The position numbers and the translations under genes are program-made. The notes beneath the pieces are model-generated. The model did no database searches. It was not told where the DNA came from and saw nothing but the letters and a program-made list of their open reading frames with translations. Positions 53,810 through 62,668 of a DNA stretch of 64,000 nt are shown here, one piece after another. The stretch's first letter is position 1. Every line of letters starts with the position of its first letter. This DNA is from Acinetobacter defluvii (GTDB taxonomy: Bacteria > Pseudomonadota > Gammaproteobacteria > Pseudomonadales > Moraxellaceae): positions 1 through 64,000 of the forward strand of contig NZ_CP029396.2 of NCBI RefSeq assembly GCF_001704615.3, read 5' to 3'.

Positions 53810-54702
53810 TGAATAGTAGCTTTATCTTAATTAATGAAGCTATGGCGCCTATTCGTAAGAATATGGCGCTTTTGGAAACCCTGTTATCTATGATCAGTAC
53901 TGCAGATCAAGACCACGGCGACCAAAGCCCAAGCTTCCACATTAATATCCATGCTGGTATTGAATTGCCTGATCATGAAATTGCATATACCACTTTAAAA
54001 GGTTTTGCAGAGCTGACCGAAGATCATAATCTTTGTATCTATATGAATCCTGAGCTGTCAGAAAATGGCTTTATGTTGCTATCCACTCAAAACGTGGTAC
54101 CTGATTGCTATGACAATTCTATCTTTGTAGATCTGTCGAATCAGTTATGCAACTTCTTCAATCAAGAAGTACAGCAGTTAAACGATCAAGCGCAAACGGC
54201 GTTAAAGCTGTTGTTACAGCATAAAATCAATGGAACAGCGATTCGCACGTTCAACCCTGAACAATTGCAGATCTTACAGAAAATCGCTGCATTAGATAGC
54301 TTCATGCTCGATGACCAGCGCGATTGGTTTTACTTTTCCGAAGTGACCATTGATAACGCCTATAAAGACATGAAAAAAGGTTTAGAACTGTTGGTTCTCA
54401 ACGAAGATATTAAGGATGCACTTAAACAGCTACTTGATGCAAACAACATGGAGTTTTGTGATTTACCAATACTCGTGGTTTTGTATCCCCTACTGGTTAA
54501 GTCTGAAGAAAATAACGAACTGGTACAGGCTTGCTTAAGTCATCTCATTGGCAACAACTTAATCAATGAGCCGTTTATTGCTGGTGTACAACTTGAAGCT
54601 GGTGCATTTAATAGCGAAATGAACACCTATACTTTATTGCCACACATGAAAGCAGTAAAAGAATTGCTGATAGATATTGAAGCAGATCTCACAAAAGTTT
54701 AA
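53809..54702 (+). CDS. Unknown 297-aa protein, coupled to the 142-aa gene
   Basis: 297 aa, start MNSSFILINEAMAPIRKNM. The N-terminal 60 residues are helical; the middle contains VDLSNQLCNFFNQEVQQLND; there is no signal peptide or membrane helix. Translation is coupled to the upstream gene by the 1-bp overlap. Function unknown. Confidence 0.68.
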   Translation: MNSSFILINEAMAPIRKNMALLETLLSMISTADQDHGDQSPSFHINIHAGIELPDHEIAYTTLKGFAELTEDHNLCIYMNPELSENGFMLLSTQNVVPDCYDNSIFVDLSNQLCNFFNQEVQQLNDQAQTALKLLLQHKINGTAIRTFNPEQLQILQKIAALDSFMLDDQRDWFYFSEVTIDNAYKDMKKGLELLVLNEDIKDALKQLLDANNMEFCDLPILVVLYPLLVKSEENNELVQACLSHLIGNNLINEPFIAGVQLEAGAFNSEMNTYTLLPHMKAVKELLIDIEADLTKV

Positions 54703-54743
54703 CCGTTTTACCTGAGCTCATTGCTCAAAACCTTGGAGTTGTT

Positions 54744-55169
54744 ATGGATACTATTGTTCGCGTTAAATCAGTTGGTGTTTTAGGTCTATCATCTAAAATC
54801 ACGACATTTGTAATCGACATCGAGCTTGATGGCGGTAAATTAAAAATTGAAGATCAATTGCTTCATTTTAAGAATACTTTACGTACAAGCTATCGAGAAT
54901 ATGATGAAAGTTTAGCGATCGTAAACAATAAGGCTATACTTTCCAATTTAGACAATGCAGTAAAACCAAACGAATTGCATGCTTTAGTTGATGATTATAT
55001 CGACTCAGTTTGGGTAACAGATGCCAATAAAAACACCACTCAACAGCGCCGTGCGTCACTTGGTTTGCACAATCCAACGATAAAAGACAAAGGTGTTTTG
55101 AAAGAAGCCCTTTTAAGTGAAGTGAAGTTAGCCTACAAAAACTATATCAATCAGAACGTAGAAGCCTGA
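54744..55169 (+). CDS. Unknown 141-aa protein
   Basis: 141 aa, preceded by AAAACCTTGGAGTTGTTATG, the array-type Shine-Dalgarno. A basic and acidic mixed small protein (DYIDSVWVTDANKNTTQQRR). No recognised family. A terminator follows. Confidence 0.66.
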   Translation: MDTIVRVKSVGVLGLSSKITTFVIDIELDGGKLKIEDQLLHFKNTLRTSYREYDESLAIVNNKAILSNLDNAVKPNELHALVDDYIDSVWVTDANKNTTQQRRASLGLHNPTIKDKGVLKEALLSEVKLAYKNYINQNVEA

Positions 55170-55177
55170 TCAGATCG

Positions 55178-55212
55178 GAAGTATGTTGCGACCAGCATAC
55201 TTCTTTTTTTTT
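55178..55212 (+). terminator. Rho-independent terminator
   Basis: GAAGTATG / CATACTTC stem with a nine-T run after the 141-aa gene. Confidence 0.85.
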
Positions 55213-55262
55213 GAACCTTAGCCTAGAATCATCCAATATCATCGCTTCATACCAAGAAAATC

Positions 55263-55757
55263 ATGCCATATCTCATATATTTAATGTTCCTTGCGTTTGC
55301 AAGCGCCGTAATTTTAGTGAAAAAGGCTTATGGTCTTAACATCCAATTATTTGCAATGGGGATTGTCGTCATCATTGGACAATTGGCAATTTTTTGTTTT
55401 ATCAACGCAGCGATTAACATCAACAATGAAAAACAACATCGCAATGCCGTCAAAACCTTGCACTATGGCGCTTCATTTTCATTAATTGTGGTCACTACAC
55501 AGGTCTATTTATATAAGTATGTGTTGCACAAACAGGAATATTTGACCATGGCAATTTACTTTTTAGGAACGTGGTTTGCAATCACCCTTTTAGACTCAGT
55601 GTTTAAGTTGATCAAAGTTGGTATTTTTAATAGCAAGAAAGACAGTGCTGAAGTTGTGAACTCAACGCGTAAAGTGACGGTAATTACATTAGCGATCTGT
55701 ATGTTTGGGTATTACTTATTTAGCAAATATGCATTAAACATTAACGTACTAAACTAG
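55263..55757 (+). CDS. Small polytopic membrane protein
   Basis: 164 aa with about five hydrophobic segments (YLIYLMFLAFASAVILV, LFAMGIVVIIGQLAIFCFI, YGASFSLIVVTTQVYLY, YLTMAIYFLGTWFAITLL, VITLAICMFGYYLF). No recognised family. Convergent with, and overlapping by 9 bp, a second small membrane gene on the other strand. Confidence 0.68.
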   Translation: MPYLIYLMFLAFASAVILVKKAYGLNIQLFAMGIVVIIGQLAIFCFINAAININNEKQHRNAVKTLHYGASFSLIVVTTQVYLYKYVLHKQEYLTMAIYFLGTWFAITLLDSVFKLIKVGIFNSKKDSAEVVNSTRKVTVITLAICMFGYYLFSKYALNINVLN

Positions 55758-56009
55758 ACATCTTGTAAGGAAAACCGCACCTAATACACAAGCGCAATAA
55801 CCAGCAAAAAAGAACATCCTTTTAATTATTGCGCTAATCTTTTCCGTCACAGCACTGTTATAAACAAAAAACACAATCATAAACATTAAACCGATCGTGC
55901 AGGCGAATAAGGTAAAACCAATTAAATAAGTAAAAGCAAAGTCAAAGTTTAATACCACTGGAAAACCAATAGATACAGCCATTAAAGCTATTGTACTTGA
56001 TGCATTCAT
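55749..56009 (-). CDS. Small membrane protein
   Basis: 86 aa, three hydrophobic segments (TIALMAVSIGFPVVLNF, AFTYLIGFTLFACTIGLMFMIVFFV, FFFAGYCACVLGAVFLT). Small inner-membrane protein, function unknown. The overlap with the convergent gene at 55757 means transcripts of the two would be complementary at the ends. Confidence 0.6.
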   Translation of the reverse strand: MNASSTIALMAVSIGFPVVLNFDFAFTYLIGFTLFACTIGLMFMIVFFVYNSAVTEKISAIIKRMFFFAGYCACVLGAVFLTRCLV

Positions 56010-56367
56010 ATCTTAAAGCCCATCTAGCAACTGGCTTAATCGTAGCGATAAATAAGGTTTAAAACTGAAACTTTATGATTGAGATTGGTCAATGCACATT
56101 ACCAAAATGTGCTTGGTATATACCAGAAAGCAAAGAACCAGACGCAAAACGCCTGGCTCTTTAAAATTGAAAGGTGAATAAAAAAACACAAAACACTTGA
56201 ACGCATTTCTTATTCAAGGTCAGTTTAATTAGATTTTTTGCCCTTGTCTATGTAATGTAAAAGTGGACAGCATTAAAACAATCTATATTTTTTGAAAAAA
56301 GTTTTAAAAATGTACAGTGAAATATAATGAATGTATGAGCTCAATGCTCACCATTTGGAGAAATTAT
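56010..56367. other. Promoter region of the IS3-interrupted gene
   Basis: 358 bp. GGTATATACC (56115-56124) is a full palindromic copy of the recurrent motif. A hairpin AAAGAACCAG ... CTGGCTCTTT at 56132-56164 looks like a terminator. Further on, AAAAAAGTTTTAAAAATG then TATAAT (56323-56328) resembles a promoter, and the ATG at 56368 follows ATTTGGAG. No gene is visible before 56368. Confidence 0.5.
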
Positions 56368-56537
56368 ATGAACTTTGAAATCTTATCTAAAACAAAAGTT
56401 GTCGGTCTACAAGAAGATTCTCTCACCTCTTTTCAAAATTTTATGTTAGAAAATATTGCATGGGATGGTAATCCCCCCTAAAAATAAAAGGATGTAAAAG
56501 TAGAATTTTCTCTTAAGATCAAAGCAGGAGATTCTGC

Positions 56538-56804
56538 ATGAAAACATCTAAATTTACTGACAGTCAGATTATGTCTATTTTGAAACAAGCGGAGTCTGGC
56601 ACGCCTGTTGCCACCCTTTGCCGTGAACATGGTATGAGTAATGCGACTTTTTACAAATGGCGGGCTAAATATGGCGGCATGGATGCCTCATTAATTACTC
56701 GATTGAAAGAACTAGAAGCCGAAAATGCCAAGCTAAAAAAGATGTATGCTGAAGAGCGGCTTAAAGCTGAAATCATTCAGGAAGCCATGTCAAAAAAGTG
56801 GTAA
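56538..56804 (+). CDS. IS3-family transposase, OrfA
   Basis: 88 aa with helix-turn-helix ([20 protein letters not shown]) and a leucine-zipper region ([19 protein letters not shown]). It overlaps OrfB by 7 bp; the AAAAAAG near 56792 is a candidate -1 frameshift site that makes the fused OrfAB transposase. Confidence 0.88.
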   Translation: MKTSKFTDSQIMSILKQAESGTPVATLCREHGMSNATFYKWRAKYGGMDASLITRLKELEAENAKLKKMYAEERLKAEIIQEAMSKKW

Positions 56805-57613
56805 AGCCATCTTGTCGTCGTCAGATGGCACAACAAGCCGTTGGTGATCATGCCGTCAGTATTCGTTTGGCCTGCCGTGCATTTAGTATCAGTGAAACCT
56901 GCTACCGTTATCAGTCCAAATTGAACGATGACAATGCACTGATTGCAGAACAATTGATTGAACTCACCGAAGAAAATACAGATTGGGGCTTCGGGCTATG
57001 CTTCTCTTATCTACGCCATGTTGAGAAGTGTGGTTGGAATCATAAGCGTGTTTACCGTATTTACTGTGAGCTGGCACTGAATCTGCGGATCAAACCAAGA
57101 AGACGATTAAAACGACATGTACCTGAACCATTGAAGGAACCAACTCATCCAAATCAAGTATGGTCATTGGATTTTATGCATGATCAGTTAAGTGATGGAC
57201 GAAGTTACCGTTTGCTTAACGTAATTGACGACTATCGACGTGAGGGTTTAGTGATTGAAGCAGGTTTTTCACTGCCTGCACTGCGCGTCATTCGTACACT
57301 TAACCAATTGCTCGAATGGAGAGACAAACCGCTTGTGATTCGCTGCGACAATGGACCTGAATTTATCAGCCACGAATTCGTACGTTGGGCAGCTGAGCAT
57401 GGTATCCGTATTGAATATATTCAACCAGGCAAGCCACAACAAAATGCTTATATCGAACGATACAATCGTACAATGCGTTATAGTTGGGTGAGCAAACATT
57501 TGTTCGATACATTGGAGCAAGTACAAGATTATGCAACACAGTGGTTGTGGCACTACAATCATGAACGACCACATCAAGCTAACGGAGGCAAACCACCTTT
57601 GATGGCTGCTTAA
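56798..57613 (+). CDS. IS3-family transposase, OrfB
   Basis: 271 aa. DDE core: [20 protein letters not shown] (first Asp), [15 protein letters not shown] (second Asp), and [18 protein letters not shown] with the catalytic Glu. Complete. Confidence 0.9.
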   Translation: MVKPSCRRQMAQQAVGDHAVSIRLACRAFSISETCYRYQSKLNDDNALIAEQLIELTEENTDWGFGLCFSYLRHVEKCGWNHKRVYRIYCELALNLRIKPRRRLKRHVPEPLKEPTHPNQVWSLDFMHDQLSDGRSYRLLNVIDDYRREGLVIEAGFSLPALRVIRTLNQLLEWRDKPLVIRCDNGPEFISHEFVRWAAEHGIRIEYIQPGKPQQNAYIERYNRTMRYSWVSKHLFDTLEQVQDYATQWLWHYNHERPHQANGGKPPLMAA

Positions 57614-58112
57614 CCTCTACTTTTAAATTCAGTTATTTATGGGAGGATTACCGGATAGCCAAGTCCGTGCTGATTATTACCAGTCAAATAAGAATACTGT
57701 ACTGCTGGAGCTACCAGTACGTTTACGCCGTGACATTCAAATCGAAAACATCAACGGCGCTTTAGATGCACAAGTTAATTTTGAGCTGATCTACAAGCAA
57801 GACCAAGGCAAGTTGGTATCTTCATTGGTCGTTGATACGCAGTACTTGTTATGTATAGATGATCAGGATATTGATCTTTGGTCAATCGACAGCGAACTCA
57901 GTTTCTTACAAGAAGCTGACCGCAATCACCTTAAGAAGCTTATGCGTCATTGCGATGATCGTTTCCATGCGTGGATGCGCGAGATTAAGTCTTACTTCAA
58001 TCGTTTGACAGTACAGCCGTTGCATCTTGATATGCAGATCAAAATACGCAAGATCGTAGGCTATACAGCGGTGCTACCTAAGACCTTTCCATAAGGTTTT
58101 AGGTGTCAGTAT

Positions 58113-58152
58113 AAAAACAAATAGACCGCAATTAAGCGGTCTATTTGTTTTT
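58113..58152. terminator. Bidirectional terminator
   Basis: AAACAAATAGACCGC / GCGGTCTATTTGTTT stem flanked by A and T runs; it separates the IS3-split gene from the convergent exported protein gene. Confidence 0.88.
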
Positions 58153-58198
58153 GCCTAAAACGGCGTTAACAGATCTATGTAATATTTAGCCCTTAAAA

Positions 58199-58654
58199 CT
58201 ATTGGCAAGTATCTGAATAACGCTCAGCACTTCCAAAGAATGATTTACCCTGATTGTCCACGATGTCTACATACAGATCTGGTTTAACTGGAGCATTGGC
58301 GAATACAGAGCAATAAAACGGATGAATCTTTTCATTCACAAAGCGGTTTAAAGAGTCAGTTTCATCAGAAGAGTATTTATCTGCAGTTTTGCTAGACATC
58401 TGAACGTTAATATTAAAGTGTTTTGAATACTTCACTTTTTTAAGTACCGCACCAGTTTCAATCTGGTACGGTGTTTTAGTGTTAAGTAAACGCTCAACTT
58501 TACGTTTGTTTTCAGCAGTAGGAGAAAGCGCAACAGCAGATTTTAAGCTGTTTGTATTCAGGTTATTTAAAGAACTATTAGCTAAAACAGCGCACGACAT
58601 AGACACTGAGATTATTGCAACTGCAGATAGTTTTAGTGTTTTGAATACGTTCAT
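58199..58654 (-). CDS. Exported protein of unknown function
   Basis: 151 aa. Signal peptide MNVFKTLKLSAVAIISVSMS followed by CAVLA, cleavage likely after VLA. The mature part is soluble; a Ser/Asp/Glu-rich middle and two cysteines near the end (HPFYCSVF and SDTCQ) could form a disulphide in the periplasm. A GTATATAC motif lies 17 bp upstream of its start. Function unknown. Confidence 0.75.
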   Translation of the reverse strand: MNVFKTLKLSAVAIISVSMSCAVLANSSLNNLNTNSLKSAVALSPTAENKRKVERLLNTKTPYQIETGAVLKKVKYSKHFNINVQMSSKTADKYSSDETDSLNRFVNEKIHPFYCSVFANAPVKPDLYVDIVDNQGKSFFGSAERYSDTCQ

Positions 58655-58670
58655 GTTTAACGACTTTCCT

Positions 58671-58757
58671 GTATATACTTAAATTATATACTTAATATAC
58701 GATATTTGATTTTTTTGGAATTTTAATCTTATTTGATTTTGTTAATCGGTATATACC
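58671..58757. promoter_or_regulatory. Paired GTATATAC motifs between divergent genes
   Basis: GTATATAC at 58671-58678 (facing the 151-aa gene) and GGTATATACC at 58748-58757 (facing the antitoxin-like gene), 70 bp apart, in an AT-rich divergent region. This is the best case for an operator controlling two genes. Confidence 0.5.
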
Positions 58758-58851
58758 AATAAGATTGTTTATACGCAATTTAGCAAGAATCGCCCCCTTG
58801 TTTGGGGTTACAATTATTGTAATTTACAGATTGTTGATACAGGAAACCGAT

Positions 58852-59064
58852 ATGTCTGAAGAAGTAAAATACGAAGACCGTGTACGTGCTGCATACCGTT
58901 CTGCTCAAGGCAATGTAGCTCAAGAGTTCTCCCCTCACATTGTTAAAGCATGTGAAGCATCATCAAACGCACGTATGGAGCGCTTAGCAACTGGTCAAAC
59001 AACATTTGACGAGGAAGAAGCTGCATTGATGAAGAAATGGAATGCACTTAAAAACAAAGCCTAA
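58852..59064 (+). CDS. Putative antitoxin of the Fic toxin
   Basis: 70 aa from the ATG at 58852 with Shine-Dalgarno AGGAAA; an earlier in-frame start at 58765 is less likely. Helical (YEDRVRAAYRSAQGNVAQEF, SSNARMERLATGQTTFDEEE). The size, acidity and position 70 bp before a Fic gene match VbhA-type antitoxins. I do not see a clear (S/T)xxxE(G/N) inhibitory motif, so the assignment rests on context. Confidence 0.55.
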   Translation: MSEEVKYEDRVRAAYRSAQGNVAQEFSPHIVKACEASSNARMERLATGQTTFDEEEAALMKKWNALKNKA

Positions 59065-59133
59065 TCATCGCGAATACAACCTAATCTAGCTTACAGCGGA
59101 TTACCAAACCCAATCACTCATAAGTAGAACAAT

Positions 59134-59892
59134 ATGGACGATAAACTTGAGTTTTATTTAGATGCGAAAGACATCTTATCTCAACCTACCAGTTGCCAAG
59201 CGCAAGGCGACTATAAAAAGGCACTGGAAAAAGAAATCACGGAACATCGAATAGCGAAAATGGAAATTTCGCCGTTACGTGGCAATTACGATCTCGACCA
59301 CCTCTCTAAAATCCATGAAAAAATCTTTGAGCATATTTACGATTGGGCTGGAGAAGTGCGTCTGGACGACATTTCTAAACGTGCGATCGACCCGAACGGT
59401 AATTATGAAATCGGTCATTTCCTAGATAAAAACCTGATCCCTGATGAACTGAATAAGTTCTCACAGGCGGTTAAAGAAAAAGACCACCTGAAAGGTTTGG
59501 ACAAAGACCAGTTTGTGCAAGAGTTCACTCAGCTTTATGCCAAGTTAAATGAAGCTCACCCTTTTGAAGAGGGTAACGGTCGCGCTGCTAAACTGATGAT
59601 GAACCAGCTGGCGAATGATGCTGGTTACACCATGGTATATAGCAAGGTCGCCGTATCAGATTGGAACTATGCGTTTAAACGTTCACTGACAGATCAAGAG
59701 CTTTATGTCGGTGAAAACTATGAAAACCTAGAACCGATGGAACAAGACCTCTCTTACCTTTTAAAAGTCATGGACAATATCATTGAACCATACGATCTAG
59801 TCCTGAAGCTTGAAAATACTGAAGAACAAGAGCAAGAACAGGAAAATGACCAGGATAAATCAAATGATGATGATTCACCGAGTTACGGATAA
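59134..59892 (+). CDS. fic: Fic/DOC family toxin (AMP-transferase-type)
   Basis: 252 aa. Fic core motif HPFEEGNGR at residues 142-150, fully conserved with the catalytic His. Upstream helices include IHEKIFEHIYDWAGEVR and IDPNGNYEIGHFL. Fic enzymes transfer AMP from ATP onto target hydroxyls; many plasmid-borne ones are toxins restrained by a small antitoxin. The C-terminus is a Glu/Gln/Asp-rich tail (EEQEQEQENDQDKSNDDD). Gene pair organisation supports toxin-antitoxin function and plasmid maintenance. Confidence 0.85.
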   Translation: MDDKLEFYLDAKDILSQPTSCQAQGDYKKALEKEITEHRIAKMEISPLRGNYDLDHLSKIHEKIFEHIYDWAGEVRLDDISKRAIDPNGNYEIGHFLDKNLIPDELNKFSQAVKEKDHLKGLDKDQFVQEFTQLYAKLNEAHPFEEGNGRAAKLMMNQLANDAGYTMVYSKVAVSDWNYAFKRSLTDQELYVGENYENLEPMEQDLSYLLKVMDNIIEPYDLVLKLENTEEQEQEQENDQDKSNDDDSPSYG

Positions 59893-59903
59893 TTAGATTA
59901 ATC

Positions 59904-59932
59904 TGTATACGATAGCTTTTAATTGATTAAAA
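59904..59932 (+). promoter_or_regulatory. Array leader element (copy 3)
   Basis: TGTATACGATAGCTTTTAAT then TGATTAAAA, about 105 bp before the ATG at 60037 and overlapping the terminator that follows the Fic gene. Confidence 0.55.
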
Positions 59933-59959
59933 GATTCTTGAAAAAAGAATCTTTTTTTT
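59930..59959 (+). terminator. Rho-independent terminator
   Basis: AAAGATTCTT / AAGAATCTTT stem with an eight-T run after the Fic gene. Confidence 0.8.
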
Positions 59960-60036
59960 GAGAAAAATTTATAATGAAGTGACTCAGATTAAAATAAAAC
60001 CTTAGGAAAATATTGTCCGAAACTTGGAGATGAATA

Positions 60037-60600
60037 ATGAATAACGCAGCACATCAATTTGCAAATAAAGTGGTCGCTCAATACCAATTTACAAACGGAA
60101 GTGATTCAAGTCTGAATCATTTAATTATCGGCAACAGCACCGCAGAAATTATCGACACCTTAATTTATATGCTTTTCTCAAGCCATGCTGAAACCTATGA
60201 CGATGGCGTTGTTTGGTTTAAATCAGTGGACGCAATTAATGTTGAGAAGTCTTACATTACTTACAACAGTCGTGAAAACTGCATTTTTGCTTATTTTGTG
60301 TTTGATAAAAATCCATTAATGCTGAAAACAACCACATTGCATATTGATAATGTTTGTTACTTTGGATGTGAAAGCGACACCACCAATAAAACCATCGAAT
60401 TTTTAGAAAAATTCAAAGTTCGTGTATCCCTTGCTAAAGAGTGCCACAAGTTCAAATTCAATACTGAGCATCATGAAACCTTGATGCATGAAACCATCAA
60501 AACCTTAAAAACTATCTATGAAGAACATAACGACATGGATGCCGAAAAGTTATCTCAACACCATGACACAACTCATTTAGTTAACACATTTCTTGCTTAA
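60037..60600 (+). CDS. Unknown 187-aa protein
   Basis: 187 aa, preceded by ACTTGGAGATGAATAATG, the array-type Shine-Dalgarno. Mixed alpha/beta; C-terminal helices rich in His/Glu (ECHKFKFNTEHHETLMHE). No membrane segment, no recognised family. Confidence 0.68.
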   Translation: MNNAAHQFANKVVAQYQFTNGSDSSLNHLIIGNSTAEIIDTLIYMLFSSHAETYDDGVVWFKSVDAINVEKSYITYNSRENCIFAYFVFDKNPLMLKTTTLHIDNVCYFGCESDTTNKTIEFLEKFKVRVSLAKECHKFKFNTEHHETLMHETIKTLKTIYEEHNDMDAEKLSQHHDTTHLVNTFLA

Positions 60601-60643
60601 CCGTACACCATACAATAAACAAAACCCGAAAAAGGATATAACA

Positions 60644-61174
60644 ATGCTATTAGGCGCTTTAAAACAATCTCTAAGCTCAGTCATCGACATGAACCGCTAC
60701 ACCGCCCTTTGCTCACATGTGGAGGGTGAAAACTTGCCGTTATGCGCTCAATTTCGTGTACTTAAATATATCTTTGGTGTGCATGGTCTAAGCGCACTTA
60801 AAAATTACAAAGAAGTTGAACACATTGACGAAGCCTTTTTGAAAAAACACTTCCTACGCATGATGAACTATGACTTTGAAGCAGTCATATACCTTGCTAT
60901 GGTCGGCATGCGCGAACTTATCTTAGAAGCTGATGCTTTTGACCATGACGGCGAACAAAACACCCAAAATGAGCTTAAACAAGCATTCCAATACGTTTCA
61001 GAAAATGACGTTCGTAATTTTGCTTATGTCACTCACATGGGCTATTCAGAAAAGTATTTCAACTGGAATATCATTCGCCACCAGTCTAAAGATGAAGCGG
61101 ATAATCCCCTCACCTTTTGGTTATTTAAGAATGCAATGTATTCACTATTTTTCAACTTAGCCAATCGGAAATAA
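60644..61174 (+). CDS. Unknown 176-aa protein
   Basis: 176 aa from the ATG at 60644 (MLLGALKQSLSSVIDM, Shine-Dalgarno AAAGGA), 43 bp after the 187-aa gene, so co-transcribed with it. An in-frame start at 60593 is less likely. Largely helical; segments AVIYLAMVGMRELI and FAYVTHMGYSEKYF. No recognised family. Confidence 0.66.
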   Translation: MLLGALKQSLSSVIDMNRYTALCSHVEGENLPLCAQFRVLKYIFGVHGLSALKNYKEVEHIDEAFLKKHFLRMMNYDFEAVIYLAMVGMRELILEADAFDHDGEQNTQNELKQAFQYVSENDVRNFAYVTHMGYSEKYFNWNIIRHQSKDEADNPLTFWLFKNAMYSLFFNLANRK

Positions 61175-61188
61175 TGCCCCAACTCATT

Positions 61189-61228
61189 AAGAGTATTTAA
61201 GTCCGAACTTAAGTACTCTTTTTTTTTG
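61189..61228 (+). terminator. Rho-independent terminator
   Basis: AAGAGTATTTAAGT / ACTTAAGTACTCTT stem with a long T run after the 176-aa gene. Confidence 0.8.
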
Positions 61229-61245
61229 CATTAGAAAAATAGACC

Positions 61246-61254
61246 GGTATATAC
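61246..61254 (+). promoter_or_regulatory. GGTATATAC motif before the 280-aa gene
   Basis: CCGGTATATACGCCG, about 175 bp before the start at 61427 and about 20 bp before array leader copy 4, so both motif types meet here. Confidence 0.4.
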
Positions 61255-61268
61255 GCCGTCTAAGCATG

Positions 61269-61310
61269 GCTTAAAACGTATACGATGATTTTAATTGATT
61301 AAAAATATTT
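61269..61310 (+). promoter_or_regulatory. Array leader element (copy 4)
   Basis: GCTTAAAACGTATACGATG then ATTTTAATTGATTAAAAAT, about 120 bp before the start at 61427. The best-preserved copy of the set. Confidence 0.6.
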
Positions 61311-61426
61311 CAAATATCCATTACGTGTTTTAGGTCGGTTAATTAATTCCAATAAAGTTATTCATTAGTATTTTTTAAATAAAATGGTTCTATCGAAAGC
61401 AATTGCTTAAAACTTGGAGTCCTGTA

Positions 61427-62269
61427 ATGAATCAACTTGATAAGCTAAATCATTTAAAAAATATCATCAAGCAAGTACCACATGAGCGTTTTGATCTGGA
61501 TTTATGGCGCACGATCCCTGGTACCGACAATATGACTTTTGCTCAACTTATAAATAGTGATGCTAATTGTTGCGTCATAGGTTGGGCGACAGCTGATGAA
61601 ACATTTAAAAGACTTAACTTCATGATGTTAGACGGCGTTCCCCTTTATGCACCATTCCGTGCGAATACTGGTGAGCCATTCACTTATGAAGAACTCAAAA
61701 CAAATGTTGTTTATCGCGGTTCTGAAGCAGTACGTGAGTTTTTTGGACTCAATTATGAAGATGTCGATCATATTATTTTTGACAGCAACTACGCTTTTGA
61801 AGACCGAATCAAAGACGAGATTATTCATCATATCAACCAAGTTATTAATTGCGTGAACATCCGTCCACAAGACCTTGACCACTTGTTATCTAGCTCAATT
61901 GTTGCACTGGATAAAGAAGTCCGTGAGTTCACTTTAAATGATGATGAAGTCCGTGAAATATCTGTTGTGGTTGATTGCTTCAATAAGTTTTTCCCCGATG
62001 GTGCTTATCTTGAGTTTGTTGCTACGGTCAACGTACCAGGTGATTGTGATCCACTGGAATACATCGCCAGCAATTACAACATTAAAGAGCCATTAGCTTT
62101 CGTTCCTAAGCCGAATGAAGCATTAGAAGAATATCTGGAAACATACCCGATCGAACATCTCATGCATAACTGGCAAGAGGATTTCATTTCGCCGTATGAC
62201 GAAATCATTAATCAACGTTTAACGCATATCGCATTGCAAAATTTAAATAGCGCAAAAGTAGTTCAATAA
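61427..62269 (+). CDS. Unknown 280-aa protein, paralogue of the 158-aa gene
   Basis: 280 aa from the ATG at 61427 (MNQLDKLNHLKNIIKQVPHE), with AAAACTTGGAG upstream. N-terminal half shares a block with the 158-aa protein at 62669: FDLDLWRTIP, then CVIGWATADETFKRLNF, then VYRGSEAVREFFGLNYEDV (compare FDFDIWRDYD, CLIGWATSVEYFQNLGF, VYQWKAVREFFGITQED). The remaining part is unique. No recognised family. Two paralogues flanking a third gene suggest expansion by duplication. Confidence 0.7.
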   Translation: MNQLDKLNHLKNIIKQVPHERFDLDLWRTIPGTDNMTFAQLINSDANCCVIGWATADETFKRLNFMMLDGVPLYAPFRANTGEPFTYEELKTNVVYRGSEAVREFFGLNYEDVDHIIFDSNYAFEDRIKDEIIHHINQVINCVNIRPQDLDHLLSSSIVALDKEVREFTLNDDEVREISVVVDCFNKFFPDGAYLEFVATVNVPGDCDPLEYIASNYNIKEPLAFVPKPNEALEEYLETYPIEHLMHNWQEDFISPYDEIINQRLTHIALQNLNSAKVVQ

Positions 62270-62281
62270 GGAAACCTACCC

Positions 62282-62596
62282 ATGACAATTGAAAATCCGC
62301 AACTCGTCAGTGCCATCAACGAACTTGGCTTTTACTTGCCACAGCAAGTACAACAGATACCGAACACCACAGAAGCCGGTTTTCGTGTGTATGTGATCGA
62401 TACAGCAAAACATACCAACATCGAGGCACTAATTAGTGCTATTGAGAATGTCAGTATCACTTCACAGCCCTTTTCTTTTCAAGATGATTACGACATGGGC
62501 GTGTTTTTTGAGGGATTTAGTTTCTTCTTGCCTATGCTCATTACACAAGACAGTGATGCACCTTTACCACTGTTCTTAATTCAACTGGATTTGTAA
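62282..62596 (+). CDS. Unknown 104-aa protein
   Basis: 104 aa, start MTIENPQLVSAINELGF, 12 bp after the 280-aa gene, so same operon. Mixed hydrophobicity with a C-terminal FSFFLPMLITQDSDAPLPLFLIQ. No recognised family. Confidence 0.6.
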   Translation: MTIENPQLVSAINELGFYLPQQVQQIPNTTEAGFRVYVIDTAKHTNIEALISAIENVSITSQPFSFQDDYDMGVFFEGFSFFLPMLITQDSDAPLPLFLIQLDL

Positions 62597-62668
62597 TTCC
62601 AACAGCGGTACGTGCGCCAATATGTACCGCTACCCCTTTTGGCACACCGCCTAAAACTTGGAGCAGAT

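Larger units (their letters stand above)
56467..57652 (+). mobile_element. IS3-family insertion sequence (1186 bp) with 4-bp target duplication
   Basis: Ends GGTAATCC (56467) and GGATTACC (to 57652) are inverted. The flanking GGAT at 56463-56466 is repeated at 57653-57656. Two overlapping transposase frames. The IS is therefore recent enough to keep its duplication. Confidence 0.88.
56368..58094 (+). pseudogene. Unknown gene split by an IS3-family element
   Basis: The first 33 codons (MNFEILSKTKVVGLQEDS ... NIAWD) end at the IS; the rest resumes at 57657 as SQVRADYYQSNKNTVLLELP and runs to the stop at 58094. Removing the IS and one 4-bp duplication (GGAT) restores one frame of 178 aa, so the insertion is the only visible damage. 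The protein is soluble and helical in its second half (EADRNHLKKLMRHCDDRFHA), family unknown. The start has the array-type ATTTGGAG Shine-Dalgarno. Confidence 0.75.
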
